Positions 7,869-16,126 are shown, counted from the stretch's first letter. The stretch: DNA of 28,197 nt from an uncultured Bacillota bacterium (GCA_946623775.1 CAMORJ010000006.1:1-28197); one strand, 5' to 3'. Made by a program: numbers and translations. The notes: a model not told the origin generated them from the letters alone.

Positions 7869-8513
7869 ATGGAATTCAGAAAACTATTTGACCACACCCT
7901 CCTCAAACCCGAAGCGACCTCCGAGCAGATCCGCCTCCTTTGCGCCCAAGCGAAGGAATACGGCTTCGCCAGCGTCTGCGTCAATCCGGACTTCGTCCCC
8001 CTTGCCGCCGAAGAGCTCAAAGGCTGCGACGTCAACGTCTGCACCGTCATCGGCTTCCCTCTAGGCGCCAATGCGCCTGAAGTCAAGGCGTTCGAAGCCG
8101 ATTTGGCCGTCAAGCAAGGCGCGACCGAAATCGATATGGTCCTCAACGTCTCCAAAGTCAAAGAAGGCGATTACGAATACGTCGAAAAGGAAATCGCCCT
8201 CGTAAAAGAGGCGTGCCACGGGCGTTTATTGAAAGTCATCCTCGAGACCTGCCTCCTTACGAAAGACGAAATCGTCTTGGCTTGCCAAGCCGCCGAAAGG
8301 GGCGGAGCGGACTTCGTCAAGACCTCGACCGGCTTCAGCAAAGGCGGCGCGAAAGCGGAAGACGTCGCCCTCATGAGGCAGACCGTCGGCAACCGCCTTG
8401 GCGTCAAAGCCAGCGGCGGCATCCACACCAAAGCGGAAGCGATGGCGATGGTGGAGGCCGGCGCAAACCGCATCGGATGCTCCGCAAGCGTCGCGATCTG
8501 CGAGGAAAAATAA
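7869..8513 (+). CDS. deoC: Deoxyribose-phosphate aldolase
   Basis: DeoC splits 2-deoxyribose 5-phosphate into glyceraldehyde 3-phosphate and acetaldehyde in deoxynucleoside breakdown. The 214 residues form a class I aldolase TIM barrel. The Schiff-base lysine is K151 in DFVKTSTGF, the proton-relay lysine is K180 in GVKASGGI, and the conserved aspartate is D89 in EIDMVLNV. The ATG at 7869 follows caggag (7856-7861). An in-frame ATG at 7824 lies inside the rpmF terminator and is rejected. No other deo or pup genes are adjacent, but cdd (cytidine deaminase) lies 2.2 kb downstream. Confidence 0.97.
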   Translation: MEFRKLFDHTLLKPEATSEQIRLLCAQAKEYGFASVCVNPDFVPLAAEELKGCDVNVCTVIGFPLGANAPEVKAFEADLAVKQGATEIDMVLNVSKVKEGDYEYVEKEIALVKEACHGRLLKVILETCLLTKDEIVLACQAAERGGADFVKTSTGFSKGGAKAEDVALMRQTVGNRLGVKASGGIHTKAEAMAMVEAGANRIGCSASVAICEEK

Positions 8514-8563
8514 CCATCAGGTCTATAAAATGCGCGAAAATCGCGGGAAGAAGCAAAAAACCT

Positions 8564-8592
8564 TTGCGTTCCCATTCGCGCGAGAGTATTCT
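8564..8592 (+). promoter_or_regulatory. Possible promoter for rpsU
   Basis: TTGCGT (8564-8569), a 17-base spacer and TATTCT (8587-8592) lie ahead of the rpsU ribosome site. Each box has two mismatches to consensus, so this is only a plausible assignment. Confidence 0.4.
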
Positions 8593-8624
8593 TTATTTCG
8601 CATCAGGAAGGTAGGTGAAAAACA

Positions 8625-8801
8625 ATGGCAGTTAAGACAGTCGTCCGCGAAGGCGAAAGCATCGATGAAGCTCTTCGCAGGTTCAAGCGCGGCGTCAACA
8701 AATCTGGCATCCTTCTTGAGACCCGCAAAAGGGAGGCTTACCTCAAGCCCGCTCTTATGCGCAAGATGAAGCAGAAATTGGCGCGTCGCAAAAAATTCTA
8801 A
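8625..8801 (+). CDS. rpsU: Ribosomal protein bS21
   Basis: A 58-residue basic protein of the small subunit. I translated it directly: it opens MAVKTVVREGESIDEALRRF, continues with KREAYLKPALMRK and ends KQKLARRKKF, the standard bS21 pattern. The ATG is preceded by aggaagg and aggtga (8605-8618), close matches to the anti-Shine-Dalgarno. The gene has its own candidate promoter and a strong terminator after it, so it is probably monocistronic. In Bacillus rpsU is followed by yqeY; here the next gene is the C39-type membrane protein. Confidence 0.98.
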   Translation: MAVKTVVREGESIDEALRRFKRGVNKSGILLETRKREAYLKPALMRKMKQKLARRKKF

Positions 8802-8815
8802 TCGCCGATTTGGAT

Positions 8816-8844
8816 ACCCGATCATGAATGTGGTCGGGTTTTTT
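8816..8844 (+). terminator. Rho-independent terminator of rpsU
   Basis: An 8-bp stem with one G-T pair (acccgatc 8816-8823 with ggtcgggt 8832-8839), an 8-base loop and six T (8839-8844). Confidence 0.88.
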
Positions 8845-8962
8845 CGTCGTTTCCTCGAAAAAAATAGTTTCGATGAATTGCCGACTTTGAAAATTTCTTG
8901 AAAAAAGTTGAGTCCTTTTTTGCCGTTTTTCTCCAATTAAATAAGTGAGGAGGGCAAAAACA

Positions 8963-10171
8963 ATGATCGTTTACCAAGCTCAAAGAAAGGGGTGCGGATT
9001 CGCATCCGTCAAAATGGCGTTATGCCATGCTTCGGGGCGCAAGGACTTCGCCTATGCGCCCGAAAGGCTCATTCAGGGCGATGCGCCAAGCTTCGCGGAG
9101 CTCATGAACTACTCCGCCAAAATGGGTCTTCAGCTTTTGGCGTACCAATGCGAAAAAAGCTCGCTGTTGGAAAACGAGGAGTATCCGCTCCTTTTGAGCA
9201 TCCAAGAAGACGGTCTCACGCACATGGTCTATCTAAAGAAAGAGGACCTGATGGGCAGATTCGTGGTCTACGACCCAAACCGCGGGAAGCGAGTCTTCGC
9301 AAAAGAAGAATTGGTCAAGCTTTTCGACGGCAGATACATGTCCCTCGGCGAATACCAAGACATCGCGCCGCGGTTTTCCAAGCCGAAGCCCTTGCCCAAC
9401 AAAACGGTTTTTCTCTCCTGTTTGCTTTCAATGTCTCCTATCGCCTTGCTTAGCTTAGGAATTCTCCTCCTTGGCTATAGCGGCGAGAATATGTTCGTCG
9501 CGCTCCCATGCTTCGCTCTTTCCCTCATTTCGCTTTCCGCATCGCGCCTTTTCTCCACGAAGCAAATGGAAAAGTTCGACGGACGATATTTGGAGATGGT
9601 GGACGATGACAATCTTTCCACGCGGGAAGAGAAATTCGTCCACTATCATAGGTACAAAGCCGCGGCCCTTTCTTCATTGTCCCGCCTCCTAGTTTCGTTC
9701 CTAGAGGTTGCCGCGGCTTTGGCCTTCTTCGCGTTCCGCGACCCATTGCTCGCCTTTTTGATGGGCACAGGGCTATTGGTCGTGACGTTGGAGCATCTAT
9801 TGGATGACGAGAAAGAAGCGCGCCGCAAAGAGGCGGTGGAGAAGCTTGAGTATCGTTACATCCATCATAGGATAAGGCAGGAGGAGAGAATGGCGATACT
9901 TACGACTCTGTCGAAGGAAAGCAGCCGCTATTTCCGCAGCCTGATCTTCCGGGAAACCCTCATCATCGCCTCGGCCATCGCGCTTTCCGCAATCGCCATT
10001 TCCATCTCATCCGAGCAATTCGCGTTGGAGCAATTCCTCTTCTATAGCCTCGCCATCAGCGCGGTCATGTCTCAGGGCTCATCGGCGCTAGGCAATTATC
10101 AGGGAAGGCAGATCAAGCACCAGGAAGAGCCGTATTTCGCTTTGCATTTCCAAAAAAGCAATGCGGAATAA
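8963..10171 (+). CDS. C39-type cysteine peptidase domain fused to six membrane segments, no ATPase
   Basis: The 402-residue protein resembles the front two thirds of a peptidase-containing ABC exporter. The N-terminal 130 residues match the C39 fold: Q5 six residues before C11 (YQAQRKGCGFASVKMAL), H87 in GLTHMVYLKK and D104 in VVYDPNRGKR. This is the Gln/Cys/His/Asp set of bacteriocin-processing peptidases, although the usual Asp before the Cys is Gly here. Six hydrophobic segments follow at about 148-170, 176-196, 234-258, 259-279, 330-349 and 355-372, with a long charged loop in between. The protein ends 30 residues after the last segment, so the nucleotide-binding domain is missing, and no ATPase gene is adjacent. 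The ATG at 8963 follows gaggaggg (8947-8954); a GTG at 8945 is less likely. Function is unknown; peptide processing, signalling or a degenerate exporter are all possible. Confidence 0.75.
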   Translation: MIVYQAQRKGCGFASVKMALCHASGRKDFAYAPERLIQGDAPSFAELMNYSAKMGLQLLAYQCEKSSLLENEEYPLLLSIQEDGLTHMVYLKKEDLMGRFVVYDPNRGKRVFAKEELVKLFDGRYMSLGEYQDIAPRFSKPKPLPNKTVFLSCLLSMSPIALLSLGILLLGYSGENMFVALPCFALSLISLSASRLFSTKQMEKFDGRYLEMVDDDNLSTREEKFVHYHRYKAAALSSLSRLLVSFLEVAAALAFFAFRDPLLAFLMGTGLLVVTLEHLLDDEKEARRKEAVEKLEYRYIHHRIRQEERMAILTTLSKESSRYFRSLIFRETLIIASAIALSAIAISISSEQFALEQFLFYSLAISAVMSQGSSALGNYQGRQIKHQEEPYFALHFQKSNAE

Positions 10172-10197
10172 AAGTTCGCCTAACACCTTGATTTCTA

Positions 10198-10206
10198 TGA
10201 TAGAAT
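10198..10206 (+). promoter_or_regulatory. Extended -10 promoter for ybeY-cdd-era-recO
   Basis: TG, one base, then TAGAAT (10201-10206) is a full extended -10 element. The transcript would start near 10213, about 5 bases before the ybeY ATG. No ribosome site precedes that ATG. Confidence 0.55.
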
Positions 10207-10217
10207 CATAGCCGAAC

Positions 10218-10685
10218 ATGGAATTAGCATTCGATAATCAGCTCGATGAGCAATACGATTTCCTCGAAGGCGAGTACGCTTCTTTGATGGCGACTGCCTT
10301 CGAGCTTTTGTCCGTCTCCCAGAACTATGAGGTCGACGTCAGCTTGGTCGATGATGAGACCATCCACCAGATCAACCGCGACTACCGCCATATCGACCGG
10401 GTGACCGACGTCATTTCCTTCGCTTTTTTGGACGATGACTCCGAAGCAGGGAGGATAAACGGCGATATACCGCGCCTTTTGGGCGAAATCTTCATCTGCG
10501 TCCCCCAGGCGCTGCGCCAGGCCAAGGAAATCGGGAACACCGATATGCGCGAGCTGCGTTTCCTCTTCACCCATGGCCTATTGCATCTGCTCGGCTATGA
10601 CCACATGAAGAAAGAAGATGAGGAAATCATGTTCCCGCTTCAGGAAAGAATCATCGAAGAAGACGATAAGAGGAAGAAGCAATGA
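10218..10685 (+). CDS. ybeY: YbeY, endoribonuclease for 16S rRNA maturation
   Basis: YbeY is a zinc-dependent RNase acting in 16S rRNA 3'-end maturation and ribosome quality control. The protein has 155 residues, normal length. The metal site is complete: H119, H123 and H129 in THGLLHLLGYDH. The upstream motif RVTDVISFAF is also typical. There is no Shine-Dalgarno sequence; an extended -10 promoter lies 11 bases before the ATG. The stop overlaps the cdd start (ATGA), which fits the ybeY-(dgkA)-cdd-era-recO order of Bacilli. The phoH and dgkA genes often found in this cluster are missing. Confidence 0.96.
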   Translation: MELAFDNQLDEQYDFLEGEYASLMATAFELLSVSQNYEVDVSLVDDETIHQINRDYRHIDRVTDVISFAFLDDDSEAGRINGDIPRLLGEIFICVPQALRQAKEIGNTDMRELRFLFTHGLLHLLGYDHMKKEDEEIMFPLQERIIEEDDKRKKQ

Positions 10686-11080
10686 ATAGACAAGAACTGA
10701 TCGACATCGCCGCGGAAGCCAGGGAAAGAAGCTATTCCCCCTATAGCCATTTTGCCGTCGGGGCGGCGCTTTTATGCTCCGATGGGGCGGTCTATATCGG
10801 CGCCAACGTCGAAAACGCCTCCTATCCCCTCTGCATGTGCGCCGAGCGCAACGCGATCTACAACGCGATGATGGACGGCAAGACCAGCGAGGACTTCTTG
10901 GCCCTCGCCATCATCGCCGACACCGAAGACGCCTGCTCCCCATGCGGAGCCTGCCGCCAGGTCTTAAGCGAATTGTTCCCGCGCACCGCGCCGATTTATT
11001 TGTCCAACCTCGAAGGGGACGTCAAAGAGACGACCATTGAGGAACTATTGCCGTTCGCGTTCGACGGAGGCGACTTATGA
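10682..11080 (+). CDS. cdd: Cytidine deaminase
   Basis: Cdd deaminates cytidine and deoxycytidine to uridine and deoxyuridine for pyrimidine salvage. The 132 residues are those of the homotetrameric short form. The zinc ligands are C53 (in CAERNAI, with catalytic E55) and C88/C91 (in PCGACRQVL). The N-terminal SYSPYSHFAVGAAL is the substrate-binding signature. The gene overlaps ybeY by 4 bases at its start and era by 4 bases at its end, so translation is probably coupled along the operon. Confidence 0.98.
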   Translation: MNRQELIDIAAEARERSYSPYSHFAVGAALLCSDGAVYIGANVENASYPLCMCAERNAIYNAMMDGKTSEDFLALAIIADTEDACSPCGACRQVLSELFPRTAPIYLSNLEGDVKETTIEELLPFAFDGGDL

Positions 11081-11958
11081 AAGTAGGGGTCGTCGCCATC
11101 TTAGGGCGCCCGAACGTCGGCAAGTCCACCTTATTGAACGCGATGCTGTCGAAGAAAGTCAGCATCGTCTCCCCCAAAGCCCAAACCACCCGCGACGCCA
11201 TAATGGGCGTTTTGACGCAGCGCGAATTCCAAATCGTCTTCGTCGATACCCCCGGCATTTTCTATGGCCGCGAGAAACTGTATTCGGTCATGAAGCGCAC
11301 CGCCTTCGAATCCTCGCGCGGAGTCGATGCGGTGCTTTACCTCATCGATGCGTCCACGAAGACTTTGGAGGAGGATATCCGGATATTCGGCTCCATCCAT
11401 ACCGATTCCCCTTGCTTCTTCGTCCTCAACAAGATCGATTTGATCCGTCCGGAGAGGGCGATGGAGATCAAAGAGGCTCTCAAGCAGAGCTATCCCGACG
11501 TCCCGCTTATCGAAGCGAGCCTTTTGGAGAATTTCGGCATCAAGGAGATAAAGCAAGCGGTGGTGCCGCTTTTGGAAGAGGGGGAGCTCCTTTATCCCGA
11601 AGAGATGATCACCGACAAAGACGACGCCTACCAGGCCAAGGAAGTCATCCGCGAGAAGCTTTTGCATTTCCTGCGCGAAGAGGTCCCGCATCAGGCCGCG
11701 GTCGTCATCGATAGGATTTCCTACAAAGACGACAAGGCGATCATCAGAGGACGAATCATCGTCGAAAAGGCCGCCCATAAGTCCATCGTCATCGGAAAAG
11801 GCGGGGATATGATCAAGAAAATCACGATGGCGTCGAAAAAAGAGCTGGAACGCATGTGGAGAATCGGAATCTCCTCTATGCTTCTTAACGTCGAAGTCCA
11901 CCCCAATTGGCGCGATGATTTAAGCGCCTTGACCGAGGTCGGATATGGCCTGGACTAA
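11077..11958 (+). CDS. era: Era GTPase, 30S ribosome assembly
   Basis: Era binds the 3' end of 16S rRNA during 30S assembly. The protein has 293 residues. GTPase motifs are all present: GRPNVGKS (10-17), QTTRD (36-40), DTPG (57-60) and NKID (118-121). A C-terminal KH domain contains IGKGGD (239-244). The start overlaps the cdd stop by 4 bases and the end overlaps recO by 14 bases. Pairing with YbeY, which also acts on the 16S 3' end, is conserved across Bacilli. Confidence 0.98.
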   Translation: MKVGVVAILGRPNVGKSTLLNAMLSKKVSIVSPKAQTTRDAIMGVLTQREFQIVFVDTPGIFYGREKLYSVMKRTAFESSRGVDAVLYLIDASTKTLEEDIRIFGSIHTDSPCFFVLNKIDLIRPERAMEIKEALKQSYPDVPLIEASLLENFGIKEIKQAVVPLLEEGELLYPEEMITDKDDAYQAKEVIREKLLHFLREEVPHQAAVVIDRISYKDDKAIIRGRIIVEKAAHKSIVIGKGGDMIKKITMASKKELERMWRIGISSMLLNVEVHPNWRDDLSALTEVGYGLD

Positions 11959-12700
11959 CGGCGAGAAAAGCAAAAAAGAAGGCCTGGTGCTCAAAGCGGT
12001 GCCCGTCAAAGGCAACGACGCGATGATCACGGCGCTCGGGAAAGACGGATTCTTTTCTTTTTATGCGCGGGGCGCCAAGAAAATGGGCTCAAAATCCTTT
12101 GCCTGCTGCAGCGAGCTTTCTTATTCATCTTTTGTCTTCTCTTCCTCAAGCACCGGGAAATTGACCCTTTCCGAAGGCGATGGCATCGAATATTTGTTTT
12201 CTTCCGATGCCTTGGAGCAATCGTTTTGCTGCATGGGGCTTCAGGAAATCGCCCTCAAGCTGTTCCATGAGCCCGAAGAGGATACGCCCATAGAAACGCT
12301 TGAATACCTTCTCCAAGCCCTCAGAGCCATCAAGAAGGGAATCTCACCGTTAAACGCCACAATCGTCGCCCTGGCGGGCTTTCTGAGGCTTGCCGGCATC
12401 GGACTTGAGGTTGGCGAATGCGTCAATTGCGGCAAAAAGAAAGACATCGTCACGATTTCTTATCTCGACGGCGGGTTCTTGTGCCGCGATTGCGCCGAGG
12501 AAATCGGAAGCGTCAAAACGCCGGTTGAGCAGCTTAAGATCCTGCGGTTCGCCTTCGCGTGTTCTCCTAGCGACCTGCCGCGCTGCCAAAGCTGGCGAAG
12601 TTCTGATGCCCGTCCATTGCTGACCGGATTATTGGACCATCTCGAGAATCAGACAGGCATCGCCTGCAAAAGCCTTAGAATGATGCTCCAAGCCCAATAA
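11945..12700 (+). CDS. recO: RecO, recombination mediator
   Basis: RecO helps RecR load RecA on SSB-coated single-stranded DNA and anneals complementary strands. The protein has 251 residues. The N-terminal OB fold starts with the typical EGLVLKAVPVKGNDAMITAL. The helical C-terminal part contains a four-cysteine zinc site (C159/C162 and C180/C183). The ATG lies inside era, 14 bases before the era stop. No terminator follows; the next 160 bases are an AT-rich gap leading to glyS. Confidence 0.92.
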   Translation: MAWTNGEKSKKEGLVLKAVPVKGNDAMITALGKDGFFSFYARGAKKMGSKSFACCSELSYSSFVFSSSSTGKLTLSEGDGIEYLFSSDALEQSFCCMGLQEIALKLFHEPEEDTPIETLEYLLQALRAIKKGISPLNATIVALAGFLRLAGIGLEVGECVNCGKKKDIVTISYLDGGFLCRDCAEEIGSVKTPVEQLKILRFAFACSPSDLPRCQSWRSSDARPLLTGLLDHLENQTGIACKSLRMMLQAQ

Positions 12701-12769
12701 CGAATCAACGCAAATAGGCATAATTGGAAAAAACTTTAAAGTTATTATCGATAGTTCACTTATATAGGG

Positions 12770-12797
12770 TTGAAAGTATAGAAAATCTGCTTAAAAT
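12770..12797 (+). promoter_or_regulatory. Promoter in the AT-rich region before glyS
   Basis: TTGAAA (12770-12775), a 16-base spacer and TAAAAT (12792-12797). Each box is one base away from consensus. The predicted leader is about 57 bases. The 160-base region also holds a 12-base perfect palindrome (aactttaaagtt, 12732-12743). I see no T-box consensus. Confidence 0.6.
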
Positions 12798-12815
12798 AGT
12801 CCGCATTACGGTACT

Positions 12816-12832
12816 TTTTACAAAATGTAAAA
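12816..12832. repeat. Operator-like inverted repeat downstream of the glyS promoter
   Basis: Perfect 7-base arms (ttttaca 12816-12822 and tgtaaaa 12826-12832) around a 3-base centre, just after the predicted transcription start of glyS. It could be a repressor site, or a small hairpin in the mRNA leader. The regulator is unknown. Confidence 0.45.
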
Positions 12833-12860
12833 GACAATTAGAGGAAAACGAATCACAACT

Positions 12861-14240
12861 ATGGCAAGTAAATTCAGTTTTGAAACCATCACTCAGCACC
12901 TCCAGAACACCGGCTATGTGTTCCAGGGAAGCTCTATTTACGGCGGTTTGTCCAATACCTGGGACTACGGCCCTTTAGGCGCGGAAATGAAGAAGAACAT
13001 CCGCGATTTCTGGTGGCAGAAATTCGTCACCGAGTCTCCGACCAACGTCGGAATCGACGCAGCAATCCTCATGAACCCCCGCGTTTGGGAAGCCACCGGC
13101 CACGTTTCGACATTCAACGATCCGATGGTCGACTGCAAATACTGCAAGGCCCGCCACAGGGCCGATGAACTCATCAAATCCGAGGTTCCCGATGCCGATG
13201 TCGATGGCATGACCTTCGATGAGATGGACAAATTCATCGCATCCCACAACATCGTTTGCCCCGTCTGCGGCAAGGCCCAATTCACCCCAATCCGCAAATT
13301 CAACATGATGTTCAAGACCCACATCGGCGTCACCGACGATGCCTCCAGCGTCGTGTATCTAAGGCCCGAAACCGCCCAAGGCGTCTTTGTTAATTTCAAA
13401 AACGTCCAGCGCGTCACCCGCAAAAAGCTTCCGTTCGGCATCTGCAACGCCGGCAAGAGCTTCCGCAACGAGATCACTCCGGGCAACTTCACGTTCCGCA
13501 CCCGCGAATTCGAGCAGCTCGAGATGGAATTCTTCTGCAAGCCGAACACCGATCTCGAATGGTTCGCCTACTGGAAGGATTACTGCATCAAGTTCGTGAA
13601 TTCCTTAGGCGTCAAGCTTGAAAACCTCCATTTCCGCGATCATGAGCCGGCAGAACTCGCTTTCTATTCCAAGGCGACCACCGATGTCGAATACGATTTC
13701 CCCAACCTCGGCTGGGGCGAAATCCTCGGTGTGGCCGACAGAACCGATTATGACTTAAAGCGTCACCAGGAGTATTCCAGCCAGGATCTTACCTATTTCG
13801 ATCCCGACACAAACGAAAGGTATATCCCGTATTGCATCGAGCCATCCATGGGCTTGGACCGTTTGTTCCTCATGGTAGCGGTGGATGCCTATGACGAAGA
13901 AGACCTGCCAAACGACGATAAGCGCGTCGTCATGCATCTTTCCCCGCGCCTAGCGCCCTATAAGATGGCCGTCTTGCCTCTTTCCAAGAAACTCGGCGAC
14001 AAAGCAATGGAAGTGGTCAACATCCTCAACAAGAGATTCTCCTGCGTCTATGACGAGACCGGTTCCATCGGCAAGAGGTATCGCCGTCAGGACGAAATCG
14101 GCACCCCGTATTGCGTCACCATCGACTTCGACACCGAAGCCGATAGCTCCGTAACCATCCGCGACCGCGACTCCATGGAGCAGGTTCGCATCAAGATCGA
14201 CGAGCTTGTCCATTACTTCGAAGAAAAGATTGGTTATTAA
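12861..14240 (+). CDS. glyS: Glycyl-tRNA synthetase, dimeric single-chain type
   Basis: Class II enzyme charging tRNA-Gly. The 459 residues are the alpha2 type, unlike the two-subunit glyQ/glyS enzyme of Bacillus subtilis at the same locus. The N-terminus GYVFQGSSIYGGLSNTWDYG and motif 2 (FRNEITPGNF with a downstream FEQLEMEFF) are characteristic. Motif 3 contains EPSMGLDRLFL. An inserted zinc knuckle has cysteines C92/C95 and C133/C136. A C-terminal anticodon-binding domain begins near residue 365. The ATG has only a distant gagga (12841-12845), 15 bases upstream, so the ribosome site is poor. Confidence 0.98.
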   Translation: MASKFSFETITQHLQNTGYVFQGSSIYGGLSNTWDYGPLGAEMKKNIRDFWWQKFVTESPTNVGIDAAILMNPRVWEATGHVSTFNDPMVDCKYCKARHRADELIKSEVPDADVDGMTFDEMDKFIASHNIVCPVCGKAQFTPIRKFNMMFKTHIGVTDDASSVVYLRPETAQGVFVNFKNVQRVTRKKLPFGICNAGKSFRNEITPGNFTFRTREFEQLEMEFFCKPNTDLEWFAYWKDYCIKFVNSLGVKLENLHFRDHEPAELAFYSKATTDVEYDFPNLGWGEILGVADRTDYDLKRHQEYSSQDLTYFDPDTNERYIPYCIEPSMGLDRLFLMVAVDAYDEEDLPNDDKRVVMHLSPRLAPYKMAVLPLSKKLGDKAMEVVNILNKRFSCVYDETGSIGKRYRRQDEIGTPYCVTIDFDTEADSSVTIRDRDSMEQVRIKIDELVHYFEEKIGY

Positions 14241-14253
14241 TTTTCCAGTATAT

Positions 14254-14280
14254 TTGAAGTACAAAATTAGTAGTTATTAT
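14254..14280 (+). promoter_or_regulatory. Likely promoter of the dnaG-rpoD operon
   Basis: TTGAAG (14254-14259), a 15-base spacer and TATTAT (14275-14280) lie in a 68-base AT-rich gap between glyS and dnaG. The spacer is short. The leader carries a near-perfect ribosome site (aaggaaaggagg) before the dnaG ATG at 14309. Confidence 0.5.
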
Positions 14281-14308
14281 ATCTTTGATATAAGGAAAGG
14301 AGGATTCG

Positions 14309-16126
14309 ATGTACAGTCAAGATTTGATTGATGATGTTTTGAAGGCATCTGATATCGTTTCGATCATCTCCTCCTACCTCAATGTGGAGAAACATGGACG
14401 AAGCCACACCGCGCTATGCCCATTCCACGACGACAAACACCCCTCTTTGTCCATTTCCCCCGAGAAGCAGATCTTCAAATGCTTCGTCTGCGGCGTCGGG
14501 GGCAACGCGATCACCTTCGTTCAGCGTTACGAGAAGATCTCTTATGCCGAAGCGGTGCGAAAAGTTGCCGATCTATCCTCATTTGTTGACCCGCGCCTCA
14601 CAAGCGATGCGCCAAAATTCCATGTGGATGAGTCGCTCAAGCGCCTGTATGACTGCATTGCCGATCTACAGAAGTATTACGCCTATTCGCTTTCTACGCC
14701 CGATGGCGAAAAAGCTAGGCTGTATCTGCAAAATCGTGGCATCGGACCTAAAGAAATCGAGACTTACGGCATCGGCTACTCCCCACTGGATGGCTCGGCT
14801 ACGGTCAGATTCCTGCAGGCCAAAGGGCATTCCTTGAAATCCATCGAGGAAATCGGCATCGCATTGGCGCGTTCCACCGGAACATCCGACACCAACGCGG
14901 GAAGAGTAATCTTCCCCCTCCATAACCAATGGGGGCAAGTCGTTGGCTTCTCCGCTAGGAGAATGGAGGATGACGGCACTTCCAAGTACATCAACTCCCC
15001 CGAAACGCCGATATTCCACAAATCGGACGTCCTCTATAACTATCATCGCGCGTCCGCGACCGCCAGAAGGGAAGGCTATGTCTACCTTTTGGAAGGGTTC
15101 ATGGACGTCATTGCCTTAGGCAAAGCAGGCATCGATTCCGCCATCGCGATCATGGGGACAAGCCTCACCAAAGAGCAAGCCGCGCTCATCAAAAAGCTGC
15201 GGTGCGAGGCTAGGTTCTGCCTCGACGGCGATGCTCCGGGGCAAACGGCGATGATGAAGAATTCCCAATTGCTCCGCAAGGAATCCATCCCATTCCGAAT
15301 CGTGGATTACGGAGGCGACCTCCGCGACCCGGACGAGATATTCCAGCAGGAAGGGGCGGATGCCTTAAAAGCGAGATTGGAGAATCTCGTCGACCCATTC
15401 GACTTCCAACTCAATTTCTATCTCACCACCAAAAAGCTCGACACCGCCGAGGAAAAGAAAAAAGTCTTGGCGGTCTTCCTCCCGCGAATCGCCCAGATTC
15501 CGCCAGGGATCGAGCAGGACAACTACATCGTCAAGCTATCCAAGGCGACGGGATTCGAAGCCGATGCCATCCGCGAGGCGCTGAAGCGGGAAAAGCCCAT
15601 GATGGGCGAGGATTCCGAGGAAATCGCCACTTATGTGTCAGGCAGGATACAGCAGTCCTACGCCGCGCACCCGGAGAAGAAGTATCTCAAACGCCTGCGA
15701 GCAGCAGAAAGAGCGGTTCTGGCCGCGATGCTATCCTCCGAAGAAGCCGTGCAATTCTTCCAAGAGAGGATAAGGTCGTTCTACGACCAAACCTACGAGG
15801 AAGTCGCAAACTACATCCTTGATTACCATGACGCCCACAAGGGCCAAGGGATCACGCCACAAGCCATCATCGCCGCGATCGAGGCAGCCACGGAAGGGCA
15901 AGGAGAGGCCCTGACGAACGAAATCGCCGAAATCGCGCTGTCGCCGCAATCGAAGATTCAATTCACGCAGAACGAAATGGAAAGCTGCGCCGAGGTCATC
16001 GCCTCGGAGCGCATCACCGTGAGAGAAGCCGAAGCGGTCGAACAAAGCGGGCATTCGCCCGAATCCATCAGCGAATACGCAAGGCGCCGTAAGGAATTAT
16101 GGAGCCAGCGCCGTAAGAAAAAGTAA
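14309..16126 (+). CDS. dnaG: DnaG DNA primase
   Basis: DnaG makes RNA primers at the replication fork together with the DnaB-type helicase. The protein has 605 residues. The N-terminal zinc-binding domain has C37, H40, C58 and C61. The catalytic core carries the TOPRIM glutamate E262 (LLEGFMDVI) and the acidic pair D306/D308 (CLDGDAPGQTA). The C-terminal helicase-interaction region begins near residue 430. The start is well supported by aaaggagg. It begins the macromolecular-synthesis operon with rpoD, 29 bases upstream of the sigma gene. Confidence 0.98.
   Translation: MYSQDLIDDVLKASDIVSIISSYLNVEKHGRSHTALCPFHDDKHPSLSISPEKQIFKCFVCGVGGNAITFVQRYEKISYAEAVRKVADLSSFVDPRLTSDAPKFHVDESLKRLYDCIADLQKYYAYSLSTPDGEKARLYLQNRGIGPKEIETYGIGYSPLDGSATVRFLQAKGHSLKSIEEIGIALARSTGTSDTNAGRVIFPLHNQWGQVVGFSARRMEDDGTSKYINSPETPIFHKSDVLYNYHRASATARREGYVYLLEGFMDVIALGKAGIDSAIAIMGTSLTKEQAALIKKLRCEARFCLDGDAPGQTAMMKNSQLLRKESIPFRIVDYGGDLRDPDEIFQQEGADALKARLENLVDPFDFQLNFYLTTKKLDTAEEKKKVLAVFLPRIAQIPPGIEQDNYIVKLSKATGFEADAIREALKREKPMMGEDSEEIATYVSGRIQQSYAAHPEKKYLKRLRAAERAVLAAMLSSEEAVQFFQERIRSFYDQTYEEVANYILDYHDAHKGQGITPQAIIAAIEAATEGQGEALTNEIAEIALSPQSKIQFTQNEMESCAEVIASERITVREAEAVEQSGHSPESISEYARRRKELWSQRRKKK

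Noticed and set aside
8533..8545. Hairpin CGCGA-AAA-TCGCG after deoC as a terminator
   Set aside because: The 5-bp stem is followed by purines, with no T tract on the plus strand; at most it is a small mRNA structure.
8945..8962. Upstream GTG start for the C39 membrane protein
   Set aside because: It lies in the ribosome site itself; the ATG at 8963 has proper spacing and puts the conserved Gln and Cys at the usual distance from the start.
12701..12860. T-box riboswitch before glyS
   Set aside because: The gap is only 160 bases, lacks the AGGGTGG core and specifier stem, and has no terminator hairpin before the gene.
12724..12860. Possible small TTG-started gene in the glyS upstream region
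   Set aside because: It has no ribosome site and only stays open by running into glyS in another frame; promoter-like AT-rich DNA explains the region better.
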